Part shown: piece by piece, positions 19,764 through 28,432 of the stretch
How the letters are laid out: each line of letters begins with the position of its first letter
Position numbering within the stretch: position 1 is the stretch's first letter
DNA from: Pandoraea anhela
GTDB lineage: Bacteria; Pseudomonadota; Gammaproteobacteria; Burkholderiales; Burkholderiaceae
DNA: 64,000 bases
Reading direction: 5' to 3'
Assembly: GCF_902459655.1 (NCBI RefSeq)
Contig: NZ_CABPSB010000019.1
Location: forward strand, 45,556-109,555
The notes under the pieces: generated by a model
Told to the model about the DNA's origin: nothing
What the model saw: only the letters and a program-made list of their open reading frames with translations
Databases searched by the model: none
Program-made: the position numbers and the translations under genes

Positions 19764-20411
19764 ATGAAACACGAAACGGGTACCGTATCCGGTGCCATCG
19801 CGGCAACCGACACAATCGGGGTTCCGCATTCCGTGCCCGAAGACATCTATGCGATGGTCATCGGCATGGCATTCGTGGTGGTCGGCCTGGTGCTGCTCAA
19901 GGCGGCCGGGCTGGTCACCGGCGGCGTGGCAGGCATCGCACTGCTCGCCTCGTACATCTTTCCGCTACCGGTAGGCACCATCTTCACGCTGGTGAACATA
20001 CCGTTCTTCCTGTTCGCGTATTTCACGATGGGGGCGCGTTTCGCGCTCAAGTCGACGATCGCGAGCTTCGGCATCACCTTCGCGCTCGCGGCCATGCCGC
20101 AGACGTTCGACATCGCCTTCATCAACCCGCTGTTCGCGGCGTTCGTGGGCGGTACGCTGTGCGGCATGGGCATTCTGGCGCTCGCACGTCATGGCGCGGG
20201 TGTCGGCGGTACGGGCATCTTCACGCTGTGGCTGCAACGCCGGCGCGGCATCAACGCCGGTATCACGCAGGTGTGCATCGACACGATGCTTCTGCTCGCA
20301 TCGCTCAGCACGATCCCGGTGGGACGCGTCGCGTGGTCCGCCGTGTCCGCCATCGCCATGAGCGCGATGGTCGTGGCCTGGCACAAGCCGGGACGCTACA
20401 CGGGCCGGTAG
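19764..20411 (+). CDS. YitT-family membrane protein
   Basis: A 215-aa protein with five or six hydrophobic helices (for example YAMVIGMAFVVVGLVLLKAA and AGLVTGGVAGIALLASYIF). The motif GLVTGGVAGIALL and the later GGTLCGMGILALARHGAGVG are typical of the YitT/DUF161 family, possibly secondary transporters. This version lacks the C-terminal cytoplasmic DUF2179 domain found in many Firmicutes relatives. The function is not established. Confidence 0.82.
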   Translation: MKHETGTVSGAIAATDTIGVPHSVPEDIYAMVIGMAFVVVGLVLLKAAGLVTGGVAGIALLASYIFPLPVGTIFTLVNIPFFLFAYFTMGARFALKSTIASFGITFALAAMPQTFDIAFINPLFAAFVGGTLCGMGILALARHGAGVGGTGIFTLWLQRRRGINAGITQVCIDTMLLLASLSTIPVGRVAWSAVSAIAMSAMVVAWHKPGRYTGR

Positions 20412-20480
20412 GCGCGCCGGGCAACGGTATCGACGGGTGGACCGCGCCGATCTACCGTTTCACTGCCCCGCCTCGCCACG

Positions 20481-21479
20481 TCAGGCGTTCGGGCCTTCGG
20501 CCGGTCGAAAGTCTGGCCGGTCGTCTGGCCGGTCGTCTGGCCGGTCGTCTGGCCGGTCGTCTGGCCGATGGTCAGGGCGATAGTCGGGTCGATAGGCTTT
20601 CGCCTGATCCAGCAGCCACTCGCGAAACACACTGAGGGGCCGACCGTGGGTCAACTCCGTCGGGTAGACGAGGTAATAAGCCGACTCGGCCACGCTTTTC
20701 ACGTCGAACGGGATCGTGAGGCCCAGCGTCGCCAACTGGCCTTCGACGAAGAACTTCGGCACCAGCGCAATGCCCAGCCCCGCCGCCGCGCCGGCGATCA
20801 GCATCGTGTGCAGTTCGTAGCGCACCCCCTGCAACGACCGGTGGTCTTCGATGTGCTGCTCGGCAAACCATTGCGTCCAGGCGCTCGGACGCGTCGTCGA
20901 GTGCAGCAACGGATACGTCAGCAAATCGGCCGCCGCGCGCACCGGCCCTTTCAGGATCGACGGCCGGCACACCGGCACCACCTCTTCCCCGAACAGATAA
21001 TCCGACGATGTGCCCGGCCAAGTGGGCTGGCCGAAGTGGATGGCGGCCTCGAAGTGCGTCTCCTCGAACGTGAAGAGGTCGGTATGCACGCCCATGTTGA
21101 CCCGAACGTCCGGATGCCGGTCGTCGAAGTCTTTCATTCTGGGAATCAACCATTCCGACGCGAAAGTCGGCAACACCGCCAATTCCAGTGAGCCGCCCCC
21201 GCTGCCGTGCGCCATGATGGCGAGCGTGTCGCGATCCAGTTGTTCGAGCGTGCGCCGCACCTGCGTGCCGTAGAGACGCCCGGCGCGCGTGAGGACCACC
21301 CGCTGCTTGGCCCGCACGAACAGACGCACGCCCAGTTGTGTCTCCAACGTAGCGATCTGGCGCGACACCGCGCTCTCGGTCAGAAACAGCTCGCGTGCCG
21401 CATGCGTGAAGCTTTCATGCCGGGCAGCGGCTTCGAAGGCCAGAAGCGCCGACGTGCCGGGGGTCTTGAACTTTCGCAT
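20481..21479 (-). CDS. LysR-family regulator next to lysine-catabolic genes, with a repeat tail
   Basis: A 332-aa GcvA-type LysR protein (HESFTHAARELFLTESAVSR in the recognition region). It is divergent from the DUF1338, dehydrogenase and transaminase genes starting at 21643, so it probably controls them, with lysine or a degradation product as ligand (inference). A T-N11-A box lies directly upstream of its ATG. The C terminus is odd: residues about 295-325 are repeats of [Y/H/D/F]RPD, encoded by 12-base repeats at 20517-20588, and extend past the normal end of a LysR protein. Confidence 0.9.
   Translation of the reverse strand: MRKFKTPGTSALLAFEAAARHESFTHAARELFLTESAVSRQIATLETQLGVRLFVRAKQRVVLTRAGRLYGTQVRRTLEQLDRDTLAIMAHGSGGGSLELAVLPTFASEWLIPRMKDFDDRHPDVRVNMGVHTDLFTFEETHFEAAIHFGQPTWPGTSSDYLFGEEVVPVCRPSILKGPVRAAADLLTYPLLHSTTRPSAWTQWFAEQHIEDHRSLQGVRYELHTMLIAGAAAGLGIALVPKFFVEGQLATLGLTIPFDVKSVAESAYYLVYPTELTHGRPLSVFREWLLDQAKAYRPDYRPDHRPDDRPDDRPDDRPDDRPDFRPAEGPNA
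20517..20588. repeat. 12-base tandem repeat inside the LysR gene
   Basis: Four identical units CCGGTCGTCTGG at 20517-20528, 20529-20540, 20541-20552 and 20553-20564 are followed by two degenerate units to 20588. On the minus strand each unit encodes Asp-Asp-Arg-Pro in rotation. Because the unit is a multiple of three, copy-number change would alter tail length without breaking the frame. Confidence 0.9.
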
Positions 21480-21480
21480 G

Positions 21481-21501
21481 TTGATTCCGAAAACGCATCA
21501 A
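21481..21501. promoter_or_regulatory. LysR-type T-N11-A box
   Basis: TTGAT (21481-21485) and ATCAA (21497-21501) are perfect 5-base arms with exactly 11 bases between, the classical LysR box. It lies one base upstream of the LysR start codon (21479) and about 140 bases before the DUF1338 start, placing it to serve both. Confidence 0.6.
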
Positions 21502-21642
21502 GTGGCAATATTATCTCGCTTTACGCGCGACGCATCCGTTTCAATAATGCAGTCATTGCAAGACGGCATGGCGCAAGGTGCTCCGTGCCACGCCCTGACA
21601 CCCTGCGGCGCCGCCCCAGATGCCGCTCCCTCTGCGAGAGAT

Positions 21643-22671
21643 ATGATGCGCAATGCCAATGTAGAGTCGCTGCTGGTTTCCCTGATCGGGAAGACACGAA
21701 CCGACGCACTTTTCGCCACCCTCAACACGCCGTCCATTCTGGCCGACTTCGAGCCCGGCCGTGTCACCCGCGCCGAACTGGCGCAGGCGATGAACATGGC
21801 CCTGTTCGAAGGGCTGCTCGAGCGTTCGCAGAACGGCCGCACCTACACCGAAGAGGCCATCGCCGCCGGTGGCGGCGTCTACTTCGATCACGGCGCACTG
21901 CGCACCGTGCGCTGGGACCAGAACGGCGCCCTGCCGCCGGGTGAAGCGGCGTTTACGCGCATTCTGCGTCCGCTGGGCTTCAAGCTCAACGGCCGTTACC
22001 CGCTCGACCGTCTCGGCATGACGGGCCGCGCCTACGCGCATGAAGATTGCCCCGACGAGATCTCGCAATTCTTCGTGAGCGAGCTGCATCCGGAGCGTTT
22101 CTCGGAGACGTTCCAGCAAACCGTGTCGCGCGTGGTCGGCACGTCCAAGGACCCGCTCACGCCGGCCGCCGTCGCTCAACTGTGGGAATTGGAGCGTGAC
22201 GGTACACTACCGCTGGAGACCGCCCAGGCCTTGCTGCCGGTGATCGTGGGCGCATTCGCCTGTCAGCATGACGTACCGAGCGAAGCCGATTACGAACTGC
22301 TGCTGGCCGAATCGGCCGAAATGGCGTGGATCGCCACCGAAGGCAACGCCTTTAACCATGCAACGGACCGCGTGGAAGACGTCTTCGCGCTGTCGGACGC
22401 CGAGAAGGCCAAGGGCCGCCCGATGAAGCCCGAAGTCGAGCGCTCGCGCTCGGGCCGCGTGTTCCAGACGGCCTATCGCGCCGACACCGTGCGTCGCGAA
22501 TTCCGCGGCAAGAACGGCGAGATCGTCACACGCGAAGTGCCGGGTTCGTTCTACGAATTCATCACGCGTTACCGCGAGTACGACACGGTCAAGCACTGCT
22601 GGAAGACCGATCTGCGTTTCGATGCCGGCAATGCGCAGGGCATTTTCAAGATGACGGCCAACGCCAAGTAA
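21643..22671 (+). CDS. hglS: DUF1338 protein, probable 2-oxoadipate dioxygenase/decarboxylase
   Basis: A 342-aa protein of the DUF1338 family. The characterised member HglS converts 2-oxoadipate to D-2-hydroxyglutarate with Fe(II) and O2 in Pseudomonas lysine catabolism. Three likely iron ligands are present in the family contexts: His in FDHGALRTV, His in AFNHATDRV and Glu in SFYEFITR. The neighbours fit the same pathway, since the dehydrogenase and transaminase would make 2-oxoadipate. The chain is about 100 residues shorter than HglS as I recall it, so it belongs to a shorter subgroup. ATG codons at 21643 and 21646 are both possible; GAGAG lies just upstream. Confidence 0.8.
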   Translation: MMRNANVESLLVSLIGKTRTDALFATLNTPSILADFEPGRVTRAELAQAMNMALFEGLLERSQNGRTYTEEAIAAGGGVYFDHGALRTVRWDQNGALPPGEAAFTRILRPLGFKLNGRYPLDRLGMTGRAYAHEDCPDEISQFFVSELHPERFSETFQQTVSRVVGTSKDPLTPAAVAQLWELERDGTLPLETAQALLPVIVGAFACQHDVPSEADYELLLAESAEMAWIATEGNAFNHATDRVEDVFALSDAEKAKGRPMKPEVERSRSGRVFQTAYRADTVRREFRGKNGEIVTREVPGSFYEFITRYREYDTVKHCWKTDLRFDAGNAQGIFKMTANAK

Positions 22672-22700
22672 CCAACACAGCATTCCATAAGGGTATCAAC

Positions 22701-24200
22701 GTGAACGCAACTTCCATCCTCAACGAACTGGGCATTGCCAAACTGGCCGAGACGGGCGACATCGCCGTGCACTCGCCGATCAACGGCGAACTGATCGGCC
22801 GCGTGGCCAGCGCTTCGGTCGCCGACGCGCAAGCCGCGCTCGCCCGCGCGCAAACCGCCTTCACCGCATGGCGCAATGTGCCGGCCCCGCGCCGCGGCGA
22901 ACTGGTTCGTCTGCTCGGTGAAAAGCTGCGCGAGCGCAAGCAGGCGCTCGGTGCGCTGGTCACGCTCGAAGCCGGCAAGATCCTCCAGGAAGGTCTGGGC
23001 GAAGTGCAGGAAATGATCGACATTTGCGACTTCGCCGTCGGCCTGTCGCGTCAGTTGTACGGTCTGACGATCGCGTCGGAGCGCCCGGGCCACCGCATGG
23101 CCGAGACGTGGCACCCGATGGGCGTTTGCACCGTCATCTCCGCGTTCAACTTCCCGGTCGCCGTGTGGTCGTGGAACGCCGCGCTGGCCCTCGTGTGCGG
23201 CAATGCCGTGGTGTGGAAGCCGTCGGAAAAGACGCCGCTGACCGCACTGGCCGTGAACAAGCTGATGGAAGAAGTCATCGCCGAATTCGGCGACGCACCG
23301 GAAGGCCTGACGGCGCTGGTCATCGGCGGGCGCGACGTGGGTGAGGCGCTCGTCGCCGATCCGCGCTCGGCCATCGTGAGCGCCACGGGCAGCACGGAAA
23401 TGGGCCGCAAGGTCGGCGTGGAAGTCGCGCGTCGCTTCGGCCGCTCGATTCTCGAGCTCGGCGGCAACAACGCCGGTATCGTGACCGATAGCGCCAACCC
23501 GGAACTCGCCCTGCGCGGCATTCTGTTCTCGGCAGTCGGCACCGCCGGTCAGCGCTGCACCACGCTGCGCCGCCTGTTCGTGCACGAGAGCGTGTACGAC
23601 AAGACCGTCGAGCGTCTCAAGACGCTGTACGGCAAGGTCGCCATCGGCAATCCGCTGGAGCGCGGCACGCTCATGGGCCCGCTGATCGACGAAGGTGCGT
23701 TCAAGCGCATGCAGGAAGCGCTCGAACAAGCGCGTGCGCAAGGCGGCAAGGTAACGGGCGGCGAGCGTCACATCGTGGCGGGCAGCGAAGGCGGTTTCTA
23801 CGTGAAGCCTGCCATCGTCGAAATGCCGTCGCAGACGGAAGTCGTGCTGACGGAAACGTTCGCGCCGATTCTCTACGTGCTCAAGTACAGCGACTTCGCA
23901 CAAGCCATCGACGCCAACAATGCGTCGTCGCACGGTCTGTCGTCGTGCGTGTTCACGAACGACCTGCGCGAAGCCGAGCGCTTCACGTCGTCGGCCGGTA
24001 GCGACTGCGGTATCGCCAACGTCAACATCGGCCCGAGCGGCGCGGAAATCGGCGGCGCGTTCGGTGGCGAGAAGGAAACCGGCGGTGGCCGCGAGTCGGG
24101 CTCCGACGCATGGAAGGGCTACATGCGCCGCGCGACCAACACCGTGAACTACTCCTCCGCCCTGCCGCTCGCGCAAGGCATCGACTTCTCGATCGAGTAA
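22701..24200 (+). CDS. amaB: Aldehyde dehydrogenase, AmaB/ALDH7-like (aminoadipate semialdehyde)
   Basis: A 499-aa NAD-dependent dehydrogenase. Catalytic Cys286 lies in GTAGQRCTTLRR and general base Glu252 in LELGGNN. The sequence GTAGQRCT, the opening NELGIAKL and the C-terminal GGEKETGGGRESGSDAWK are characteristic of the ALDH7 (antiquitin) group, whose members oxidise 2-aminoadipate 6-semialdehyde (from piperideine-6-carboxylate) to 2-aminoadipate. It follows the DUF1338 gene after 29 bases and probably shares its transcript. The start is GTG at 22701 with a weak AAGGG before it. The lysine-pathway assignment rests on family and neighbours. Confidence 0.9.
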   Translation: MNATSILNELGIAKLAETGDIAVHSPINGELIGRVASASVADAQAALARAQTAFTAWRNVPAPRRGELVRLLGEKLRERKQALGALVTLEAGKILQEGLGEVQEMIDICDFAVGLSRQLYGLTIASERPGHRMAETWHPMGVCTVISAFNFPVAVWSWNAALALVCGNAVVWKPSEKTPLTALAVNKLMEEVIAEFGDAPEGLTALVIGGRDVGEALVADPRSAIVSATGSTEMGRKVGVEVARRFGRSILELGGNNAGIVTDSANPELALRGILFSAVGTAGQRCTTLRRLFVHESVYDKTVERLKTLYGKVAIGNPLERGTLMGPLIDEGAFKRMQEALEQARAQGGKVTGGERHIVAGSEGGFYVKPAIVEMPSQTEVVLTETFAPILYVLKYSDFAQAIDANNASSHGLSSCVFTNDLREAERFTSSAGSDCGIANVNIGPSGAEIGGAFGGEKETGGGRESGSDAWKGYMRRATNTVNYSSALPLAQGIDFSIE

Positions 24201-24306
24201 GTCGCGCTGACAGCGCTGCGGCGTCGGACATTGCGGTCACTGCGAACCTCGCGGCTACCGACCATGCACGACGCCCGGCGCTTGTCACATGTCACCGCGT
24301 CTGCCC

Positions 24307-24333
24307 GTGCCGGACACAGCAAGTGTCCGGCAC
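24307..24333. repeat. Perfect 11-base inverted repeat between dehydrogenase and transaminase genes
   Basis: GTGCCGGACAC (24307-24317) and GTGTCCGGCAC (24323-24333) flank a 5-base loop in the 185-base gap. There is no T run, so it is not a standard terminator; it may stabilise or punctuate the transcript or bind a regulator. Confidence 0.7.
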
Positions 24334-24385
24334 CACCGCTTCCCCGATCGCATCCTCACGTCACGCGTTGAACAGCGAGGCCCTC

Positions 24386-25582
24386 ATGTACGCATTCACT
24401 TCTCCGTTCGCCAATCCGGCCGGTTCACCGATTCGCGAACTGTTCAAATACCTGTCCGAGCCGGGCATGATTTCGTTCGCGGGCGGGTATCCGGCAAGCG
24501 ACCTGTTCGACGTCGACGGGCTCGCCGCCGCGCAGGCGCGCGCCTTCGCGCTGCCCACGCGCTGCCTCCAATACGGTCCGACCGACGGGCTCGCAGAACT
24601 CAAGGCGCAACTCATCGCGCTGATGGCGCAACGCGGTTCGCCGAGCGCCTCGGAAGAACTCCTGGTGACGACCGGGTCGCAGCAAGGGCTCGACCTGCTG
24701 CTGCGCGTGATGGTCGCGCCGGGCGACGTCGTGGTGACGGAGCAACCCGCCTATCCCGCCACGTTACAGGCACTGCGTCTGCAACAGGCGAAGATCGTTA
24801 CGGTGCCCGTCGATGCGAACGGCCTGAACGTCGACCATCTGAGCGCACTGCTTCGAGACGGCAAGATTGCGGTGCCCAAGCTGCTGTACACCGTGCCGAC
24901 GTTCGCCAACCCGACGGGCGCGACGCTCTCGCGCGAGCGGCGCATTGCGCTGCTGAAGCTGGCCGTCGAGTATCGCTTCGTGATCGTCGAAGACGACCCG
25001 TACGGCGATCTGCGTTTCGCGGGCGACACCGTGCCGACCATGCTCGGTCTGACGGCCGAGGTGCCGGGATCGCGCGAATGGCTGGTGCACTTCTCGAGCC
25101 TGTCGAAGATCGTCGCCCCCGGGCTGCGTGTGGGCTGGACGGTTGCGCCGCCGGAGATCGCGCGACGCTGCGTCGTCGCCAAGCAGACCGTCGATCTGTG
25201 CAGCGCCCCGTGGACGCAGGCCATCGCTGCGGAGTATCTGGCCGAAGGCTCGCTCACGCGCCACCTGCCGAAGATCACCGAGGCTTACCGTCTCAAGTGC
25301 GAAGCGATGTGCGGTGCGCTCAGCGCCAGACTCGGCGATGCGATTCAGTTTCACGCACCGCAGGGCGGCATGTTCGTGTGGGCGCGTCTGGCCGCCGTGA
25401 AGACCAGCGAATTGCTGCCGAATGCGATTGCCGAGAAGGTGCTGTTCGTGCCGGGCACGGCGTTCTTTGCAGAGCACGCGGACGAAGCGTCGCTGCGCCT
25501 GTCGTTCGCCGCGCCCGCCGTGACGGCGATCGAGGAAGGCGTGGCGCGTCTGGCTCGTGCGATGGAAGCCACGGCCAAATAA
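24386..25582 (+). CDS. PLP-dependent aminotransferase, LysN/2-aminoadipate transaminase-like
   Basis: A 398-aa fold-type I aminotransferase of the subgroup that includes LysN and the aminotransferase domain of MocR. The opening YLSEPGMISFAGGYPASDLF, the substrate region PTFANPTG, EDDPYGDLRF, and the PLP lysine Lys241 in FSSLSKIVAPGLRVGW are all present. In this cluster it would convert 2-aminoadipate to 2-oxoadipate. GCGAGG lies 5 bases before the ATG at 24386. There is no helix-turn-helix domain in front. Alternative roles as a general aromatic or branched-chain transaminase are possible. Confidence 0.88.
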   Translation: MYAFTSPFANPAGSPIRELFKYLSEPGMISFAGGYPASDLFDVDGLAAAQARAFALPTRCLQYGPTDGLAELKAQLIALMAQRGSPSASEELLVTTGSQQGLDLLLRVMVAPGDVVVTEQPAYPATLQALRLQQAKIVTVPVDANGLNVDHLSALLRDGKIAVPKLLYTVPTFANPTGATLSRERRIALLKLAVEYRFVIVEDDPYGDLRFAGDTVPTMLGLTAEVPGSREWLVHFSSLSKIVAPGLRVGWTVAPPEIARRCVVAKQTVDLCSAPWTQAIAAEYLAEGSLTRHLPKITEAYRLKCEAMCGALSARLGDAIQFHAPQGGMFVWARLAAVKTSELLPNAIAEKVLFVPGTAFFAEHADEASLRLSFAAPAVTAIEEGVARLARAMEATAK

Positions 25583-25853
25583 GACCGACGACAGGATGCG
25601 CGGCGCGAAAGCGCCGCCCCCATGCGATGCGTGCGGCTGACGTCCAAGGTCCACACGGTGGCCGCCAGGCCGTGCGGCTTGCCCGTGTCCGCGATTCGCG
25701 GAAGAACGGCTGGGGAACGAGAAGACCGGCATCGCAGACGATGGCGGCCAGTTCGCTCAATGGGAAGCGCGTAACCGTGCGCTCCACGAGGTGTTGATCC
25801 GGGCCTGCCCGTCGCGCTGGCTGCATCGCCGGCGCGCTGAACACCGCACAAAC
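25583..25853. other. Convergent intergenic region
   Basis: About 270 bases between two gene ends. Fragments such as a minus-strand reading near 25690-25800 (ELAAIVCDAGLLVPQPF) look protein-like but have no support as a gene; a decayed remnant is possible. Confidence 0.4.
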
Positions 25854-27032
25854 TCAGCGCGGCAGACTCTCGCGCACGATCTGAGCGAAGTAACGCGCGC
25901 CGAGCGGCAGAATCGCGTCGTTGAAGTCGTAGCAGGCGTTGTGCAGCGGGATCGCGCCGGGCTCGTCGCCACTGCCGTTGCCGATGAACGCGAAGTTGCC
26001 CGGCACGTGCTGCAAGAAGACGCCGAAGTCCTCGGACGCCATCATCGGCGCGACATCCGCATCGACCATCGCGTCGCCCGCCACCGCCTTCGCGGCGCGC
26101 ACGGCAAGTGCGGTGTTGTCTGCCCAATTCATCGTCGGTGCGAATTCATGCGTGTATTCGAACTCGCAATGCGCGCCGTGCATCGCGCACGCGCCCATGC
26201 AGATCTCGCGCATGCGCGTCTCGAGCAACTGCTGGACGTCCGGCGTATCGCTGCGCGTGTCGCCCTTGATGACGACGTTCGTCGGAATCGCATTGCGAAT
26301 GCCGTCGGTGATGAACTCCGTGCACGAGACCACCGCCGACAGTCCCGGATCGACGTTGCGCGCCACCACCGTCTGAAGCGCCAGGACGATCTGCGCGCCG
26401 ATCACCAGCGGATCGACGCCCATATGCGGGCGCGCGGCATGCGTGCCCTTGCCGCGAATGCGAATGACGAAATTGTCCTCGCTCGCCATGATGCCGCCGG
26501 TGCGCGTGGCAATGCGTCCCGCCGGTATCCCCGGCATGTTGTGCACGCCGTAGATCGCGTCGATGGGAAAGCGCGTGAGCAGTCCGTCGGCGATCATCGC
26601 TTTCGCGCCCCGTCCGTGTTCTTCCGCCGGTTGGAAGATGAAGCGCACCGTACCGTTGAAGTCGCGCGACTCGGCCAGTAACGTCGCCGCGCCGAGCACC
26701 ATCGACATGTGGCCGTCGTGTCCGCACGCATGCATCTTGCCGGGCGATTGCGACGCGTGATCGCGCCCCGGCGCCTGCTCGGTGATCGACAGTGCGTCCA
26801 TATCGGCGCGAATGCCAATGGCGCCGCTGCCCGTGCCCACGCGAAGATTCGCCACAACGCCCGTGCCGCCGATATGGCGGTGCACGTCCAGCCCGAGGTG
26901 CTCTAGCATCGTCGCGACCGTCTGCGACGTGGCGACTTCCTCGAACCCCGTTTCCGGCAGGCGATGAAAGGCATGCCGCCATCGCGTCAATGCCTTGGCG
27001 AAATAGGTGTCCTGCGCGATATCCTGACTCAT
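25854..27032 (-). CDS. M20-family amidohydrolase (hippuricase/IAA-amino-acid hydrolase type)
   Basis: A 392-aa metal-dependent amidohydrolase of the M20D group. Metal-binding motifs are visible: MHACGHDGHMSM, EEHGRGAKAM, and GVHNMPGIPAG. These enzymes remove an amino acid from an N-acyl or related amide in the cytoplasm. It is the last of three minus-strand genes, after the diaminopropionate ammonia-lyase (92-base gap), and probably belongs to the same unit. The ATG at 27032 (MSQDIAQDTYFAKAL) gives the normal family length. Confidence 0.9.
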   Translation of the reverse strand: MSQDIAQDTYFAKALTRWRHAFHRLPETGFEEVATSQTVATMLEHLGLDVHRHIGGTGVVANLRVGTGSGAIGIRADMDALSITEQAPGRDHASQSPGKMHACGHDGHMSMVLGAATLLAESRDFNGTVRFIFQPAEEHGRGAKAMIADGLLTRFPIDAIYGVHNMPGIPAGRIATRTGGIMASEDNFVIRIRGKGTHAARPHMGVDPLVIGAQIVLALQTVVARNVDPGLSAVVSCTEFITDGIRNAIPTNVVIKGDTRSDTPDVQQLLETRMREICMGACAMHGAHCEFEYTHEFAPTMNWADNTALAVRAAKAVAGDAMVDADVAPMMASEDFGVFLQHVPGNFAFIGNGSGDEPGAIPLHNACYDFNDAILPLGARYFAQIVRESLPR

Positions 27033-27124
27033 GGCTGATGGCCCTCTTCCGGACGATGCGGATGATGCGGATGATGCCGATAATGCCGGCAAACTCGACA
27101 TTGCCGACATTGCCGCAACCTGGC

Positions 27125-28366
27125 TCAGCGTGCGAGCCACGCCTGCTGACGCGCTTCGACGGACGCCGCCGGCTCGCCCACGAGTGTGGCATACACGCGC
27201 GGCGCGGTCGCGCCTTCGGTGTTGACGAGCAGCACGCGTGAGTCGGGGCACAGCCCGAGTGCTGCGGCCATCGCCGGCGTCGTCGCAGCCAGCATCAGGC
27301 CGGCCAGCCCGGCAACCCCGGACTCTCCCGCAACGAACGGCACGTCGTTGTCGCTGCCGCGAGCAAGACGCTGCATGGCCTCGACCGCCTGCGCATCGGT
27401 CACGGTCATGAATGCGTCGACCGACGGTTGCAAGAAACGCCACGCGAGCGGCGACGGCTCGCCACACGCCAGTCCAGCCATCACCGAATCGACGGATCCC
27501 GACGCCGACACCGCTTTGCCCGCAATCGCACTCTGATACAGGCAGTCGGCCTGTTCCGGTTCGACAACCACGAACGCCGGACGCCGCTCACCCCAGCGCT
27601 CCCAGAGATAGCTCACGATCCCTGCGGCCAGCCCGCCCACACCGCCTTGCAAGAAGACGTGTGTCACGGGGCTGGCCGCGTCCGTGCGCGACGCATCGCC
27701 CGCCAGCGCCTCAGCGACTTCCGCCGCCACGGTGCCGTACCCCTGCATCACGTCGCGCGGAATGACTTCGTATCCGTCGTAGGACGTATCGGAAACCACA
27801 TGCCACCCATGACGCGCTGCCAGCGCCGCAGCTTCCTCGACCGACGCGTCGTAGTTGCCCGCGATGCGCACGATCTCGGCGTCGTACGCCGCAATCGCCT
27901 GCTCGCGCTCGTCGCTCACCTGGGCATGCAGCACGATCACGCAACGACAGCCGATACGCTGCGCCGCGGCGGCCAGCGCGCGCCCGTGATTGCCGTCCGT
28001 GGCGCTGACGACGGTGAAGCCGCTGAGCGCCTTGCGCTGCTCGCCGCGAAACAGCGACCGCGCCGTGAATCCGTCCAGCGTCTTCCCCCCGAACTCACGC
28101 AGCAACAGGCGTACCAGCGCGATCGGCGCACCGAGCGCCTTGAAGCTGCCCAGCGCGGAACGCTGCGCTTCGTCCTTCACGAGCACGCCGCGCACACCGA
28201 GCGACGCGGCCAGATCGGGCAGCGAACGCAGCGGCGTGCTGTCGGGCGTGAGCCCGTCCCAATGCGCCAGCCACTCGCGGCTTTGCTGCGCCTGCGCGAT
28301 GCTCATGATGCCCTGCAGGTCTGCCGGGTAGGGCGCTCGCGTTGCACGAGGATTGACGTAAAGCAT
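27125..28366 (-). CDS. dpaL: Diaminopropionate ammonia-lyase
   Basis: A 413-aa PLP enzyme of fold type II that splits 2,3-diaminopropionate into pyruvate and two ammonia. PLP Lys76 is in GSFKALGAP, and VSATDGNHGRALA and the glycine-rich phosphate loop QGGVGGLAAG are typical of the family. The start ATG at 28366 has GGAG 6 bases upstream. It lies between a carbamoylase-type hydrolase and an M20 amidohydrolase, similar in content to the E. coli ygeX-ygeY region, which suggests the pathway releases diaminopropionate from a modified precursor (inference). Confidence 0.9.
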   Translation of the reverse strand: MLYVNPRATRAPYPADLQGIMSIAQAQQSREWLAHWDGLTPDSTPLRSLPDLAASLGVRGVLVKDEAQRSALGSFKALGAPIALVRLLLREFGGKTLDGFTARSLFRGEQRKALSGFTVVSATDGNHGRALAAAAQRIGCRCVIVLHAQVSDEREQAIAAYDAEIVRIAGNYDASVEEAAALAARHGWHVVSDTSYDGYEVIPRDVMQGYGTVAAEVAEALAGDASRTDAASPVTHVFLQGGVGGLAAGIVSYLWERWGERRPAFVVVEPEQADCLYQSAIAGKAVSASGSVDSVMAGLACGEPSPLAWRFLQPSVDAFMTVTDAQAVEAMQRLARGSDNDVPFVAGESGVAGLAGLMLAATTPAMAAALGLCPDSRVLLVNTEGATAPRVYATLVGEPAASVEARQQAWLAR

Positions 28367-28432
28367 GGGGGGCTCCGGTGTTGCGGGATGATCGGAAAAC
28401 GATGGGGTCAATCGGGTGTGCCGGACGTGACG

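Noticed and set aside
25320-25844. Minus-strand frame of 174 codons after the transaminase gene
   Set aside because: Most of it is antisense to the transaminase; the free part has protein-like patches but no family match.
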